A DNA stretch of 64,000 nt from Streptococcus sp. M334 (GCF_000187745.1 NZ_GL732486.1:611429-675428); one strand, 5' to 3'; positions 10,258-21,835 are shown, numbered from the stretch's first letter. Numbers and translations: made by a program. The notes: generated by a model not told the origin, from the sequence alone.

Positions 10258-11745
10258 ATGTCATCTAAGGTTATTGTTACAATTTTTGGTGCGAGTGGAG
10301 ACCTGGCTAAACGCAAGCTCTACCCTTCCCTTTTTAGACTATATAAGTCCGGCAATCTTTCCGAGCACTTTGCCGTTATTGGAACTGCCCGTCGTCCTTG
10401 GAGCAAGGAATATTTTGAATCTGTAGTAGTTGAATCTATCCTTGATTTGGCAGATAGTACCGAACAGGCTCAGGAGTTTGCTAGCCACTTCTACTATCAA
10501 AGCCATGATGTCAATGATACAGAACACTACATTGCTCTACGTCAATTGCAGGCTGAACTTAATGACAAGTACCAAGCTGAACACAACAAGCTCTTCTTCT
10601 TGTCTATGGCACCTCAGTTCTTTGGAACTATCGCAAAACACCTCAAGTCTGAAAACATTGTTGATGGTAAAGGTTTTGAGCGTTTAATCGTTGAAAAACC
10701 ATTTGGTACAGATTACGCAAGCGCAAGCAAGTTGAATGACGAGCTCCTAGCAACATTTGACGAAGAACAAATTTTCCGTATTGACCATTATCTTGGTAAG
10801 GAAATGATCCAAAGCATCTTTGCAGTTCGCTTTGCAAACTTGATTTTTGAAAACGTTTGGAACAAGGACTTTATCGACAATGTTCAAATTACCTTTGCGG
10901 AGCGCTTGGGTGTAGAAGAACGTGGTGGCTACTATGATGAGTCTGGTGCCCTCCGTGACATGGTACAGAACCACACTCTACAACTGCTTTCCCTCCTTGC
11001 CATGGACAAGCCAGCAAGCTTCACAAAAGACGAGATTCGTGCTGAAAAGATTAAGGTCTTTAAAAACCTCTATCATCCAACTGATGAAGAACTTAAAGAA
11101 CACTTTATCCGTGGTCAATACCGTTCAGGTAAGATTGATGGCATGAAATATATCTCTTATCGTAGCGAGCCAAATGTTAATCCAGAATCTACAACTGAAA
11201 CCTTTGCATCTGGTGCCTTCTTTGTAGACAGCGAGCGCTTCCGTGGTGTTCCTTTCTTCTTCCGTACTGGTAAACGTCTGACTGAAAAAGGCACTCATGT
11301 CAATATCGTCTTTAAACAAATGGACTCTATCTTTGGAGATTCACTTGCTCCAAACATTTTGACCATCTATATCCAACCAACAGAAGGATTCTCTCTTAGC
11401 CTAAATGGGAAGCAGGTAGGAGAAGAATTTAACTTGGCTCCTAACTCACTTGATTACCGTACAGATGCGACCGCAACTGGTGCTTCTCCAGAGCCATACG
11501 AGAAATTGATTTATGATGTCTTAAATAACAACTCAACTAACTTTAGCCACTGGGATGAAGTTGGTGCGTCATGGAAATTGATTGACCGTATCGAAGAACT
11601 CTGGGCTGAAAATGGTGCCCCACTTCATGACTATAAAGCTGGAAGCATGGGACCTCAAGCTAGCTTTGACTTACTTGAAAAATTCGGTGCCAAATGGACT
11701 TGGCAACCAGACATCGCCTATCGTCAAGATGGTCGTTTAGAATAA
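10258..11745 (+). CDS. zwf: Glucose-6-phosphate 1-dehydrogenase
   Basis: Zwf, 495 residues, full length. It oxidises glucose-6-phosphate to 6-phosphogluconolactone with NADP+, the entry step of the oxidative pentose phosphate pathway. The N-terminal Rossmann loop GASGDLAKRKLYPSLF and the active-site signature RIDHYLGKE (with the catalytic His and Lys, ~176-184) are intact. The RBS is a weak TTAGGTAG. The gene is monocistronic, with its own promoter and a strong terminator. Confidence 0.97.
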   Translation: MSSKVIVTIFGASGDLAKRKLYPSLFRLYKSGNLSEHFAVIGTARRPWSKEYFESVVVESILDLADSTEQAQEFASHFYYQSHDVNDTEHYIALRQLQAELNDKYQAEHNKLFFLSMAPQFFGTIAKHLKSENIVDGKGFERLIVEKPFGTDYASASKLNDELLATFDEEQIFRIDHYLGKEMIQSIFAVRFANLIFENVWNKDFIDNVQITFAERLGVEERGGYYDESGALRDMVQNHTLQLLSLLAMDKPASFTKDEIRAEKIKVFKNLYHPTDEELKEHFIRGQYRSGKIDGMKYISYRSEPNVNPESTTETFASGAFFVDSERFRGVPFFFRTGKRLTEKGTHVNIVFKQMDSIFGDSLAPNILTIYIQPTEGFSLSLNGKQVGEEFNLAPNSLDYRTDATATGASPEPYEKLIYDVLNNNSTNFSHWDEVGASWKLIDRIEELWAENGAPLHDYKAGSMGPQASFDLLEKFGAKWTWQPDIAYRQDGRLE

Positions 11746-11748
11746 AAA

Positions 11749-11783
11749 AAAATCCTGCAAGTTTGTACCTTGCAGGATTTTTG
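11749..11783. terminator. Bidirectional terminator between zwf and ftsY
   Basis: AAAATCCTGCAA and TTGCAGGATTTT form a perfect 12-bp stem with a T run on both strands, serving convergent zwf and ftsY. Confidence 0.9.
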
Positions 11784-11790
11784 CTTCTGA

Positions 11791-13053
11791 TTAGATTAAG
11801 CCTTCCAAGAGACCCTTCATAAAGTTTTCTGAGTTAAACTCTCCAATATCATCGATTTTTTCACCAAATCCAATCAATTTTACAGGAATATTGAGTTCCT
11901 CTCGGATAGCTAGAACAACACCACCTCGAGCCGTTCCATCAATCTTAGTCAAGACAATTCCTGTCAAAGGGGTAATTTTTGAAAATTCTTTGGCCTGTAC
12001 TAGGGCATTTTGACCTGTTGATGCATCAAGTGCCAAGAAGGTTTCATGCGGCGCTTCTGACACAACACGTTTGATGATACGACCAATCTTTTCCAGCTCA
12101 GCCATGAGGTTGTCCTTGTTTTGCAAACGACCAGCAGTATCAATCATTAGAATATCGATACTTTCAGCTACAGCACGTTCCATGCCATCAAAGACTACAC
12201 TGGCTGGGTCAGCTTTTTCAGCTCCAGTTACAACTGGAACGTCAACACGACGGCCCCATTCAGCAAGCTGGGCTACTGCTCCTGCACGGAAAGTATCTGC
12301 CGCAACTAGCATAACCTTCTTACCTGCTTGTTTGTAGCGGTGAGCTAGTTTCCCGATAGAAGTTGTTTTCCCAACACCATTAACACCAACAAAGAGCATC
12401 ACTGTCAAGCCATCTTGGAAGTGGATACTTTCATCGTAGTTACCGTCTTTCTCATAGAGCTCGACCAATTTTTCAATGATGACACGGCGAAGTGCGTCGG
12501 GTTTCTTGGCATTTTCAAGCTTGGCTTCGTAGCGTAACTCCTCAGTTAAGTTTGAAGCGACTTGAACACCAACGTCACTCATAATCAGCAGTTCTTCCAG
12601 TTCCTCGAAAAATTCTTCGTCAACAGAGCGGAAATTTGCAAAGAAGGCGTTCAAGCGAGCACCAAATCCTGTACGAGTTTTCTTAAGACTACGGTCATAT
12701 TTTTCCTGAACGGTTTCTTCTGCTTGAGGAGTTCCTGGTTCAAGCACTTCAGAATTATTTTCTTCTACAGCTTCTTCAAGCTCAGGGTTCTCTTCCTCTG
12801 CGACTTCTTCTTGTTGAACTTCTACAACTGGCTCTGAATCCTTACTTTCTTCAACTGTATTTTGGATTTCCTCTTCTTCAAATACAGCTTCTTCAACAAT
12901 TTCAACCTCTGCTTCTTCATGAGGAAGTTCCTCAGCTTCTGTAAGAGAAGGCTCAGCAGCTTCAGACAAATCAAGATTTTCCAGAGCTTCTTTTACAACT
13001 TCTTCGATCTTAGGTTCTTCTTTTTTTCCGAATAGACGGTCAAACAATCCCAT
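11791..13053 (-). CDS. ftsY: Signal recognition particle receptor FtsY
   Basis: FtsY, 420 residues, the membrane-associated SRP receptor that receives Ffh-ribosome complexes (ffh is at 53.8-55.4 kb). A long acidic N-terminal A domain (residues ~10-120, Glu-rich) precedes the NG GTPase domain. Visible GTPase elements are GVNGVGKTTS (G1, ~223), DTAGR (G3), TKIDG (G4) and the DTFRAGA motif shared with Ffh. It is the last gene of the rnc-smc-HAD-HAD-ftsY cluster, separated by 3 bases from the HAD gene. Confidence 0.97.
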   Translation of the reverse strand: MGLFDRLFGKKEEPKIEEVVKEALENLDLSEAAEPSLTEAEELPHEEAEVEIVEEAVFEEEEIQNTVEESKDSEPVVEVQQEEVAEEENPELEEAVEENNSEVLEPGTPQAEETVQEKYDRSLKKTRTGFGARLNAFFANFRSVDEEFFEELEELLIMSDVGVQVASNLTEELRYEAKLENAKKPDALRRVIIEKLVELYEKDGNYDESIHFQDGLTVMLFVGVNGVGKTTSIGKLAHRYKQAGKKVMLVAADTFRAGAVAQLAEWGRRVDVPVVTGAEKADPASVVFDGMERAVAESIDILMIDTAGRLQNKDNLMAELEKIGRIIKRVVSEAPHETFLALDASTGQNALVQAKEFSKITPLTGIVLTKIDGTARGGVVLAIREELNIPVKLIGFGEKIDDIGEFNSENFMKGLLEGLI

Positions 13054-13056
13054 ATC

Positions 13057-13875
13057 TTAGTTCTCCTTTAGCACATATTCTTCGATAGCCCAGGCGACAG
13101 CCTCTTCATCGTTGGTCATTCGCGTCACTACATTTGCGACTGCCTTGACTTCAGGAACAGCGTTTTGCATGGCAACACCGAGCCCTGCCCATTCAATCAT
13201 AGAGAGGTCATTGGCCTCGTCACCACAAGCCATGACTTGGCTTTGGTCGATTCCAAGATGGCTGATTAGTTTTGCCAAACCTGTTGCTTTATGAACATTT
13301 TTTGGTGACCACTCTAGCAACATTTCACGTGATTTAAAGATTTCATATTGGTCAAACAATTCTGGAGAAATCTTCTGAATAGCTGCATCCAAGGGTTCTT
13401 GAGCAAAGGCAGTCACGCACTTATTGTAGGTCATCTGACTAGATAAGTCTTCAAAATCCACTGGAACAAAGGTCAATGCTGGATTGAATTTGGCATAAAG
13501 ACTTTCTTGGTCCGATTGGATTTGATAAACAGTTCCTTCTGAAATAGCGTCAAGAGGAAGTGATAATTTCTCTGTTTCTTCATACAAGCGTGCCACATCG
13601 TCGTATGAAAAGACTGTTTTATCAAGGATTTCACCTGTATTTTTCTGAACCAAACCACCATTAAAAGTAATGGTATACTCATCTTCATGGCCGTCAGTCC
13701 CTAGCTCATGGAGAAAGAAATCCATAGCTTTTAAGGGACGACCAGTTGTCAATACGACCTTGATACCACGATCACGCGCAGCTTTCAAGGTTGCCTTAGT
13801 GCGATCCGTCAGCTTTTTATCAGTAGTCAGCAAGGTCCCATCCAAGTCCAATGCAATCAATTTTATATCTGCCAT
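13057..13875 (-). CDS. Cof-type HAD-superfamily phosphatase (first copy, next to ftsY)
   Basis: 272 residues. HAD motif I is DLDGTL (residues ~10-15, catalytic Asp pair), motif II is LTTGRP, and motifs III/IV are the conserved Lys plus ACGDEANDLSM (~214-224). The type-IIB cap in the middle marks the Cof/YidA group of sugar-phosphate or nucleotide phosphatases. It overlaps the neighbouring HAD gene by one base, and the two proteins are only distant paralogs. Substrate not predictable. Confidence 0.9.
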   Translation of the reverse strand: MADIKLIALDLDGTLLTTDKKLTDRTKATLKAARDRGIKVVLTTGRPLKAMDFFLHELGTDGHEDEYTITFNGGLVQKNTGEILDKTVFSYDDVARLYEETEKLSLPLDAISEGTVYQIQSDQESLYAKFNPALTFVPVDFEDLSSQMTYNKCVTAFAQEPLDAAIQKISPELFDQYEIFKSREMLLEWSPKNVHKATGLAKLISHLGIDQSQVMACGDEANDLSMIEWAGLGVAMQNAVPEVKAVANVVTRMTNDEEAVAWAIEEYVLKEN

Positions 13876-14669
13876 TATAAACCCTCCATATAAGCTATAA
13901 CCGACTGGTCCTTATGGTGACCAATCACAGTTTCTGCTAATTCTAAAATCTCTGGTCGTGCATTTTCAGGAGCCACAGGATGTCCCACAACCTGCATCAT
14001 ATGCAAGTCATTTAGATTGTCTCCAAAAGCCATAACCTGATCCATCGTGATACCAAGTTTTTTAGCTAATTCAACAATGGCCACACCCTTATCGACATAG
14101 TCCAGAACAATATCAATGGATTCAAAGCCAGTTGTCATGGCCTTAACACCAGGAACATGTTCATTGACCCAAGCTTCTCCAGCTTCGAGAGTTTCTTCTG
14201 TGAAGTTGGTTGTAAATTTGAAAATGTCATCTGTGATATCTTCCAGACTGGCTACTTTTTGGATATTTTCATTATAATGCTGGCTCTCTTTCAAATAGGT
14301 TGCATCAACCGTATCTAGCACATAAGAACCCTTCTTACCCGTCAAGAGCAGTTTATTGACATCTACATAAGGTGAAGTTTTTAGCTTTTCAAAAGTTGCC
14401 AGATAAAAGTCACGAGACATGGTCGCTTCATACAAGTCTTGACCTTGATATTCGACCAAACTGCCATTTTCCGCGATAAAAATAATATCATCACGAACAT
14501 CAGCAAATAATTTTTCTAAGGATAGAAATCCGCGCCCCGAAGCCACCGCAAAGTAAATCCCTTTTTCCTTATAGGAAGCCAAGAGAGACTTGAGGCGGTC
14601 CATATCAAAGCGCCCATTCCCATCTAGAAAGGTTCCGTCCATATCCGTTGCTACTAGTTTAATTGTCAT
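13875..14669 (-). CDS. Cof-type HAD-superfamily phosphatase (second copy, next to smc)
   Basis: 264 residues with motif I DMDGTFLD (~9-16), motif II ASGRG, and the C-terminal FGDNLNDLHM motif (~217-226) supplying the Mg-binding Asp residues. Its start codon overlaps the smc stop by 4 bases, suggesting translational coupling. Cof phosphatases beside smc and ftsY are usual in streptococci; no direct tie to chromosome segregation is known. Substrate unknown. Confidence 0.9.
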   Translation of the reverse strand: MTIKLVATDMDGTFLDGNGRFDMDRLKSLLASYKEKGIYFAVASGRGFLSLEKLFADVRDDIIFIAENGSLVEYQGQDLYEATMSRDFYLATFEKLKTSPYVDVNKLLLTGKKGSYVLDTVDATYLKESQHYNENIQKVASLEDITDDIFKFTTNFTEETLEAGEAWVNEHVPGVKAMTTGFESIDIVLDYVDKGVAIVELAKKLGITMDQVMAFGDNLNDLHMMQVVGHPVAPENARPEILELAETVIGHHKDQSVIAYMEGL

Positions 14670-17600
14670 CCTTCAATACTTTCTAAATCTTTTAACTTAA
14701 CTGAAACAATTTTTGAAACACCTGATTCTTGCATAGTCACTCCATAGATGGAATCAGCCGCTGCCATGGTTCCCTTACGGTGGGTCACGACGATAAACTG
14801 GCTATCCTTGTCAAATCGATTGAGGTAATCCCCGAAACGCTTAACATTGGCTTCATCCAGCGCAGCCTCTACCTCATCCAAAATAACAAACGGAATGGTC
14901 TTGACACGAATAATGGAGAAAAGCAAAGCAAGAGCTGATAAGGCTTTTTCACCACCACTCATAAGGTTAAGCGACTGGATTTTCTTACCTGGAGGTTGAA
15001 CAGAAATCTCAACCCCAGCTGTCAGCAGGTCTCCCTCAGTCAAAATGAGGTCCGCCTGACCTCCGCCAAACATCTGCTTAAAGGTCACTTTGAAAGACTC
15101 ACGAATAGCTTCAAAGGTGGATTTAAAGCGTTCCTTGACCTCATCATTCATCTCTGTAATGGTTTCTAGGAGCAGATTTTTCGCTGACAAAATGTCATCT
15201 CGCTGGCCATTTAGGAAATCCAGACGATTGTGCACTTCTTCGTACTGTTCAATAGCATCAAAGTTGACAGGACCCAGCGAGCGAATAGCCTTCTCTAAAT
15301 CTTTAACCTCTTGCTCTGCCAGATTAAGATTTTCCAACTCATGAGACTTTTCTAAAGCTTCTGTATAGCTAATCTGATACTGGTCTGTTAATTGACTTTG
15401 TAGATGGCGCAAGCGCTCGCTGACCTTTTCTTTCTTGGCTTCAGCACGTGTTTGCTTGCGAATCCACTCCTCATTCTGCTGGCGAGCCTGATCCAAATGA
15501 CTAGCAATATCATCCAGCTGACCTTCAATATCATCCAACTCAAACTGCTTGCGAATCAAACCTTGTTGGAGATTTGTTTTCTGGTTTTTGGCTTCTTCAG
15601 CCTGTTGACTGAGCAGTTCTGTATCAACCTTCTCAATATTATCAACCTTTTCTTGAAGAAGGCGTTGGATTTCTTCTTGCTCAATATCCAGATTATCCAA
15701 TTCCTTGCCTAAACGTTCAATATCCGCAACTTCGTAACGTTTTTGCCCTTGCAGTTCTGTCTTAAGCAGGCGAGCTTGCGCTACCTCTTCCTGCAAATTT
15801 TGATAGCGTTCTTGGATGGCATTTTTGTTAGACTTAATCTCTTCAATCTCAGCTTCCAGATTTTGCTTATCACTGGCAATAGTAGCAAGACGCTCTTGGC
15901 ATTTTTCCTTATCTGCTTGCCAATCTCCATCAGAAAGACGATTTAATTCCTCTTCTTGAAGTTTCCAAAGAGTTTCTAGCTCTTCAACTTGCTGACTGGT
16001 CTGCTGATAAGCGAGGGACAAGCCTTGCTCCTGAATACGTGCCTGCTCCCCCTGAGATTTGATGGCTTCTAATCTTTCTGTCAATCTAGCCATCTCATCT
16101 TGCAAGGTCTTCAAACTCGACTCTTCTGAACGCAAGCTTGCTTCTTCTTCAGCAATTTCTTTTTGCAATTGCTCCAGCTCTGGCTTGATGAAAATGCTGT
16201 TATTTTGGCGATTGGCACCACCCGCATAGGAACCACCTGTGCGCAACTCTGTGCCGTCCAAAGTCACCATACGAACCTGATAACGAACCTGACGAGCTGC
16301 TGCACGCGCATGTTCTACGGTATCAAAGATAGCCGTCGTAGCTAGCAAATTCTTGAAAATAGCTTCCAACCTATTATCGAAAGTAACCAGCTCATCTGCC
16401 ATGCCAAGGAAACCTGGACTTGTAGCGATAGTATCTTGGTTCTGACTAGAAATCGTACGGGCCTTGATCGTTGTCAAAGGAAGGAAGGTCGCACGACCAT
16501 ATCTGTTTCGTTTAAGGAAATCAATAGCTTTAGTTGCCGACTCTTCATCTTCTACGATGATATGCTGGCTACTTGCTCCAAGCGCAATCTCTAGGGCAGT
16601 TTGATAATGCACATCAAAAGTCAAATGCTCACTGACTGCCCCAATAATTCCACCAAGGCGGTCTTTTTCTTGGAGGACACTCTTGACACCTGCATAAAAG
16701 TTACTATGATTTTTCAGGATATTTTCCAAACTTTGGGCTCTAGCCTGCTTGTTTTTGAGATTATCCAGACGGTCAAAGAGTTGACTTTGTTGGGTTTGAT
16801 AGGAAGTTTTCTGTTCCTCTTGCTCCTTGGCACAGACCTGGTAATCTGCCAATAATTTCTGAACTTGCTCCTTGGCTGTTTCAAGCTCAGCATTTTCCTG
16901 CCTAGCCTTCTCTCTAGCTGTAGCCAGTTGTTCTTTCAGCTTTTCTAGTTGATCTGCTTGCTTTTGAGAAAGCTGACGGCTATTTTCCAACTCATTCTCG
17001 ATGCGGGTCAGTTGATTTGAGACATCCGCTTCTTCTTGTAGAAGGGCCACAAAGCGTTCACGTAAGAGCTCAATCATCTGATCAGGATCATCTGAAAAAG
17101 CTAGCAATTCAGCCTCTAAACGATTGAGTTTTTGATTATTTTGGACTAGATTTTCTTCTAAAAGTGCTAAAGAGCTTTCTTTTTCAGCCTTTTCCTGACT
17201 TAGAGCCTTTCTCTTATCCTCCAAAGCAGCCAAACGGGCTTGTGCTTCCTGCTGATTCAGGGCTACTTGCTCAGATTCTAATTTCGATAAGGCTAATTTT
17301 CTCTCTAAATCACTAATCAGACTGGTCAAATCCATCAAACTGCCTTGGTCTTTGGCCATTTCAGCCTGTAAATCTTGGCGTTGCTTTTTAAGAGTTTGAT
17401 TTTCTTCTTCTAATTTTTCACGCTTTTGGTAGTAGCTCGTCAAGAGTTCCTGAACTTGTGCCAACTCTTCTTCTGTCGACTCTAGTTCAGCCTTATTTTC
17501 CTTGATTTGAGCAACCAGCACGTCTAAATAAATAGCCTTGCGTTGACCTTCCAAGTCTAAAAACTTACGGGCATTCTCAGCTTGCTTCTCAAGAGGTTTA

Positions 17601-18205
17601 ATTTGATTATCCAATTCGTAGATAATGTCTTCAAGTCGGTCTAAATTATCCTGAGTTTGTTGTAGTTTACTCTCAGTCTCTTTTCTGCGAGTCTTGTATT
17701 TCAAAACTCCAGCAGCCTCTTCGAAAATAGCTCGGCGTTCCTCAGGCTTAGAATTAAAAATCTCCTCAACCTTCCCTTGGGAAATAATAGAGAAGGAATC
17801 TCGTCCCAATCCAGTATCCAAGAAAAGATCATGAATATCACGCAGACGGACTTTCTTGCCGTCAATCTTGTATTCGCTATCTCCACTACGATAGATATGG
17901 CGTTCTACCCTGATTTCTTGACCTGCGTCCTTGATAAATCCGTCATTATTATCCAAAGTCACAACTACAGAAGCATAATTGAGCGGTTTGCGACTTTCAG
18001 TTCCGGCAAAGATGACATCCGGCATCTTGCCCCCACGGAGACTCTTAACACTTGACTCCCCCAAGGCCCAACGCAGACTTTCTGTAATATTCGACTTTCC
18101 AGATCCATTGGGTCCAACGACTGCCGTCACACCTTGGTCAAAGACAACCTTGGTCTTATCAGCAAAAGACTTGAATCCTTGAATTTCGATTTCCTTTAAA
18201 TACAT
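14666..18205 (-). CDS. smc: Chromosome segregation ATPase SMC
   Basis: SMC, 1179 residues, full length. With ScpA/ScpB it forms the bacterial condensin. The N-terminal ATPase half has Walker [10 protein letters not shown] (~32-40). Two long coiled coils (about 165-500 and 665-1010) flank a hinge (~510-650, [11 protein letters not shown] to [10 protein letters not shown]). The C-terminal half carries the signature [16 protein letters not shown] and Walker [17 protein letters not shown]. It overlaps rnc by 10 bases upstream and the HAD gene by 4 bases downstream. Confidence 0.98.
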   Translation of the reverse strand: MYLKEIEIQGFKSFADKTKVVFDQGVTAVVGPNGSGKSNITESLRWALGESSVKSLRGGKMPDVIFAGTESRKPLNYASVVVTLDNNDGFIKDAGQEIRVERHIYRSGDSEYKIDGKKVRLRDIHDLFLDTGLGRDSFSIISQGKVEEIFNSKPEERRAIFEEAAGVLKYKTRRKETESKLQQTQDNLDRLEDIIYELDNQIKPLEKQAENARKFLDLEGQRKAIYLDVLVAQIKENKAELESTEEELAQVQELLTSYYQKREKLEEENQTLKKQRQDLQAEMAKDQGSLMDLTSLISDLERKLALSKLESEQVALNQQEAQARLAALEDKRKALSQEKAEKESSLALLEENLVQNNQKLNRLEAELLAFSDDPDQMIELLRERFVALLQEEADVSNQLTRIENELENSRQLSQKQADQLEKLKEQLATAREKARQENAELETAKEQVQKLLADYQVCAKEQEEQKTSYQTQQSQLFDRLDNLKNKQARAQSLENILKNHSNFYAGVKSVLQEKDRLGGIIGAVSEHLTFDVHYQTALEIALGASSQHIIVEDEESATKAIDFLKRNRYGRATFLPLTTIKARTISSQNQDTIATSPGFLGMADELVTFDNRLEAIFKNLLATTAIFDTVEHARAAARQVRYQVRMVTLDGTELRTGGSYAGGANRQNNSIFIKPELEQLQKEIAEEEASLRSEESSLKTLQDEMARLTERLEAIKSQGEQARIQEQGLSLAYQQTSQQVEELETLWKLQEEELNRLSDGDWQADKEKCQERLATIASDKQNLEAEIEEIKSNKNAIQERYQNLQEEVAQARLLKTELQGQKRYEVADIERLGKELDNLDIEQEEIQRLLQEKVDNIEKVDTELLSQQAEEAKNQKTNLQQGLIRKQFELDDIEGQLDDIASHLDQARQQNEEWIRKQTRAEAKKEKVSERLRHLQSQLTDQYQISYTEALEKSHELENLNLAEQEVKDLEKAIRSLGPVNFDAIEQYEEVHNRLDFLNGQRDDILSAKNLLLETITEMNDEVKERFKSTFEAIRESFKVTFKQMFGGGQADLILTEGDLLTAGVEISVQPPGKKIQSLNLMSGGEKALSALALLFSIIRVKTIPFVILDEVEAALDEANVKRFGDYLNRFDKDSQFIVVTHRKGTMAAADSIYGVTMQESGVSKIVSVKLKDLESIEG

Positions 18206-18894
18206 GAATCGAGCCCTTTCTCAACAGCATTTTTGGCAGCTTCCTGCTCTGCTAATTTCTTAGAACGACCTTGACCTTGACCAATGCTCTTACCTTCAAC
18301 AAGAACTTCTACATCAAAAACCTTATCGTGGGCAGGCCCTGTTTCAGAAATCACCTGATAACGAATAGCCACATCCCCATTGACCTGAAGTAACTCTTGG
18401 AGATGGGTTTTGTAGTCTGTAATCATCTCAAACTCGCCTGCTTCAACCTTAGGAATCATGACTTGATAGATAAATTTCTTGACCTTGGCCACATCCTTAT
18501 CCAAAAGGAGGGCACCAAGAAAAGCTTCAAAAGCATCGCCAAGAATGGTGTCACGATTGCGACCACCAGATTTTTCTTCCCCCTTACCCAGCTTAATAAA
18601 CTGGTCAAACTGGCAATCACGCGCAAAGCCAGCCAAACTCTCCTCGCGGACAATCATGGCACGGAGTTTAGACAAGTCACCCTCAGGTTTTTTAGGATAT
18701 TTTTTATACAGATATTCTGAAATCAATAACTGTAGAACAGCGTCTCCTAAAAATTCCAAGCGTTCATTGTGTGAAATTTTTAAGAGGCGGTGCTCATTGG
18801 CATAACTCGTATGAGTAAAGGCAGTCTCCAGCAAGTTTTTGTCTGCAAATTCGATTGCAAAATGGTTCTTTAGTACAGTTTGTAATTCTTTCAT
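18196..18894 (-). CDS. rnc: Ribonuclease III
   Basis: RNase III, 232 residues. It cleaves double-stranded RNA in rRNA processing and mRNA turnover. The catalytic signature [15 protein letters not shown] (~44-58) with its acidic residues and the second acidic site ([11 protein letters not shown], ~117-127) are intact. A C-terminal dsRNA-binding domain ends in [17 protein letters not shown]. It is the first gene of the smc cluster, and a TATAAT-like -10 lies at 18931-18936 on the minus strand. Confidence 0.97.
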   Translation of the reverse strand: MKELQTVLKNHFAIEFADKNLLETAFTHTSYANEHRLLKISHNERLEFLGDAVLQLLISEYLYKKYPKKPEGDLSKLRAMIVREESLAGFARDCQFDQFIKLGKGEEKSGGRNRDTILGDAFEAFLGALLLDKDVAKVKKFIYQVMIPKVEAGEFEMITDYKTHLQELLQVNGDVAIRYQVISETGPAHDKVFDVEVLVEGKSIGQGQGRSKKLAEQEAAKNAVEKGLDSCI

Positions 18895-19011
18895 ACCAAC
18901 CTCTTTCTAACTGACAACAGTCCTTTTTATTATATCAAAAAAAGCCCCCTGAGTCACTTTAAAACGGGACAGGAGGGGATTTGGGAATTCTATAGAATAT
19001 GATTTTCAATT

Positions 19012-19154
19012 TTATACTTCTTCAAACCACATCAGCTTCGCCTTGGATTATATATGTGACTGACTTTGTCAGTCTTATCTACAACCTCAAAGCAGTGCTT
19101 TGAGCAGCCTACGGCTAGCTTCCTAGTTTGCTCTTTGATTTTCATTGAGTATTA
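19012..19154 (+). repeat. BOX element (A-B-C)
   Basis: A boxA remnant (CTTCTTCAAACCACATCAGC, missing the usual TCGAAAATC segment), one boxB (CTGACTTTGTCAGTCTTATC and the AAGCAGTGCTTTGAG palindrome) and a complete boxC (ending TTTGATTTTCATTGAGTATT). BOX elements are short mobile-derived repeats of pneumococcus and relatives and can fold into stable RNA stems. It lies between rnc and tRNA-Arg in the 320-base gene-free stretch. Confidence 0.9.
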
Positions 19155-19215
19155 GGGGCAAATTTGAGGCAGGATAAATAAAAAGCCCTATTAAAGGCTT
19201 TTTAGGATGTTTACA

Positions 19216-19287
19216 TCCACCCTGAGGGAATCGAACCCCCATCTCAAGAACCGGAATCTTACGTGATATCCATTACACTAAGGGTGG
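19216..19287 (-). tRNA. tRNA-Arg (anticodon CCG)
   Basis: Read on the minus strand, the acceptor arms are CCACCCT and AGGGTGG with discriminator A. The anticodon stem TAAGA/TCTTG encloses loop TTCCGGT, giving anticodon CCG. The T arm contains GGTTCGATTCC. CCA is not encoded. 72 bases. Confidence 0.95.
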
Positions 19288-19353
19288 AAACTTGTTTTAT
19301 TATAACAAAAATTTGCTCTAATAACAAGTTTTTTTCTGGCCAAATAGCCCGTC

Positions 19354-20340
19354 TTAGTGGGAAGCATCCCCATTCCAAATAGAGTTTTTCACGATAACAT
19401 AATCAACGTGTTTAAGGTCAGCAACCTGACGTCCACCTGCGTATGAAATAGCACTTTGAAGGTCCTGTTCCATCTCAGTCAAAGTGTCTTGCAAATGACC
19501 TTTTGCAGGAAGCAAGATACGTTTGCCTTCGACGTTTTTATAAGCACCTTTTTGATATTGTGAAGCTGAACCATAGTATTCTTTGAACTGTTCACCATCG
19601 ACTTCAATCGTTTTCCCTGGACTTTCGATGTGTCCTGCAAAGAGGGAACCAATCATGACCATGCTAGCACCGAAGCGGATAGACTTGGCAATATCTCCGT
19701 GAGTACGAATTCCTCCATCAGCGATAATCGGTTTACGTGCAGCCTTGGCACACCAGCGTAGAGCAGCCAACTGCCAACCACCTGTACCAAAACCAGTCTT
19801 GACCTTGGTGATACAAACCTTACCAGGACCGATTCCAACCTTAGTAGCATCCGCACCAGCATTTTCCAATTCACGCACAGCTTCTGGTGTTCCCACATTT
19901 CCAGCAATTACAAAGGTATCTGGCAATTCTTTCTTGATGTGTTGAATCATAGAAATCACGCTATCCGCATGACCATGGGCAATGTCAATCGTAATGTACT
20001 CAGGAGCATCAGCTTTGAGCTGGCTAACAAAATCATACTCATAGTCCTTAACACCAACAGAGATAGAAGCAATGAGCCCTTGCTCATGCATACGCTTAAT
20101 AAAAGGAATGCGTCCTGCCTCATCAAAACGATGCATAATGTAGAAGTAACCTCCTTTAGCCAGTTGCTCTGCTACATTTTCATCCAAAATCGTCTGCATA
20201 TTAGCTGGCACAACAGGTAGTTTAAAGATGTGATTTCCTAGAGTGACACTTGTATCCGCTTCTGCACGACTTTTAATCACACATTTATTTGGAATCAATT
20301 GAATATCTTCATAATCAAAAATTGGAAATTCATTTAACAT
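19354..20340 (-). CDS. guaC: GMP reductase
   Basis: GuaC, 328 residues. It converts GMP to IMP with NADPH in purine interconversion. The (beta/alpha)8 barrel of the IMPDH/GMPR family is recognisable by [19 protein letters not shown] (~205-223) and the catalytic cysteine loop [11 protein letters not shown] (~169-179). There is no CBS domain, and the length fits the bacterial GuaC2 type. Start ATG at 20340, with its own promoter upstream. Confidence 0.96.
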   Translation of the reverse strand: MLNEFPIFDYEDIQLIPNKCVIKSRAEADTSVTLGNHIFKLPVVPANMQTILDENVAEQLAKGGYFYIMHRFDEAGRIPFIKRMHEQGLIASISVGVKDYEYDFVSQLKADAPEYITIDIAHGHADSVISMIQHIKKELPDTFVIAGNVGTPEAVRELENAGADATKVGIGPGKVCITKVKTGFGTGGWQLAALRWCAKAARKPIIADGGIRTHGDIAKSIRFGASMVMIGSLFAGHIESPGKTIEVDGEQFKEYYGSASQYQKGAYKNVEGKRILLPAKGHLQDTLTEMEQDLQSAISYAGGRQVADLKHVDYVIVKNSIWNGDASH

Positions 20341-20417
20341 ATCAATGTCTCGTTTCTTTTGTAATGACCTACCTATGCTCTCGCATCACTACGCCTTTTC
20401 CGACGTTTCCTTAATTC

Positions 20418-20446
20418 ATTATAAACTAAAGTACAGTTTTTGTCAA
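20418..20446 (-). promoter_or_regulatory. Promoter of guaC
   Basis: On the minus strand TTGACA (20446-20441), a 17-base spacer and TATAAT (20423-20418) give a consensus promoter. The leader of about 70 bases holds a small ATGC-GAGA-GCAT hairpin; I see no known riboswitch. Confidence 0.85.
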
Positions 20447-20514
20447 ATAATTTTACAAATTAAAATATATTGTTCGGATTTCACTTGTATCAAAAACAAA
20501 AGAAAGAGGAGAGA

Positions 20515-21835
20515 TTATTTTCTCCCCACTTCTTTAGTAATATTCCTTTTAAAAATTTCTTCGGAGTTTTCCATCATTTCACAAAATTCACGATAGGATG
20601 AAAAGTTCTGAGGAATTTGGATAGACCATTTCTTCAACAAAGCTCCATAACCTGCTAGCTTTCCTATCTCATTATCAATAACCTTGTCCTCGCTCGGAAA
20701 AACAAGACCAGCCTTCTCAGCTTTCAAAATATAAGAATAGGAAATCAGCTGGAATAAGTCCTCACGGTTGATTCCTTTTTCAGTCAATTCCAGTTTTTTA
20801 TACTTAGCATCTAATACTATTTTAAGCTCTTCTTGATAAAAATCTGGATATACTTTCCGTTTCCCAACAGAAAATACCGAAATACCACCTAGTTTTTCTT
20901 TATTTCGTGGATGGATGAAATCTTTTGGCAATAAAGTATGAACATACTCTTCCCAAAGCCAGGCAACATCAAAAAGAATACCATGGATTTTTTGATCTTG
21001 ATACCCTAAACCGTGCTTTTCTTGGTTTAGAATCATCAGACAAAGTTCTTGTAACTTTCTGTACTCGTGAAAGTATGCATGACGCAAAAGTTTAGATTGA
21101 TTTCCCCGAATAATCTTAGCACGATCAGCTAGTTTATAAGAGGGCGTTACACGCACGATTTCAGCTACGTTTTCACGACTAGTTGAGAGATTATCTAGTA
21201 CCCCTTGACCAATGCTTTTCTGGTTCTTAATGTATTCAATAGTGTGACGGGCCAACTGCATGAGGGGATTATCATAGGTGAACTCTCTCGTTGTGTAGGC
21301 AATATTTCCCGTGAAAGGAAGATTTTTCTTGAGATGGTTTCTTACATCAATCACTCCCTTAACATGACTGTCATTATAAGAAAATCGATGGTATTCCTTA
21401 TAAAGACCTTTTCTAATAGCAGCTTGTAGATACTTAGGAAAGAGATACATCAAAAGTTGATAGAGCTTATCTTCACTCGACAAAGCTACATCTAAACTAG
21501 TGAGATTGATATGAAAAACCTTTTGTAAAAGATAATGCAAAAAATAGTCATTACTCTCATCAGAAAAGCGAGAGGAAATTGTTAATCTTTCCTGACCACA
21601 CCCCAGAAAACCAATCACATTTCCAGTCTTGATTTTCTGATTAACTGTTTCAAAGATTTTTTTGGTCCTTCTCTAAGTCAGGAGAATTCTTCAAATCATT
21701 TGGAAAAATGAAAACACGTTCATCTTGGGATAAACTTTCCAAGGTTCTGTCTAAAAGAAGATTGCTTAGTTTAGGATATCCTTCAACAAATTCTTCTTTA
21801 ACAATCTTGTGTTGATTATCGGTTATACGCATCAT
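20515..21835 (-). pseudogene. mcrC: McrC-family restriction subunit, frameshifted in an A7 tract
   Basis: Two minus-strand frames together encode one McrC-like protein. The first begins at ATG 21835 (MMRITDNQ) inside the end of mcrB and stops at 21650 (DLEKDQKNL). Removing one A from the run of seven at 21655-21661 restores continuous reading (DQKIFETVNQKIKTGNV) into the second frame, which runs to 20515. The C-terminal part has a PD-(D/E)xK-like nuclease core (PDFYQEELKIVLDAKYKK). McrC normally pairs with the McrB GTPase to cut modified DNA. As read here it would be truncated at about 60 residues. A read error or reversible slippage would make it functional. Confidence 0.8.

Noticed and set aside
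18895-19011. Possible small RNA or riboswitch between rnc and BOX
   Set aside because: Short, no promoter-terminator pair and no recognisable fold; the TATAAT there serves rnc.
20341-20417. Purine riboswitch in the guaC leader
   Set aside because: Only one small hairpin; the conserved three-way junction sequences of purine riboswitches are not present.
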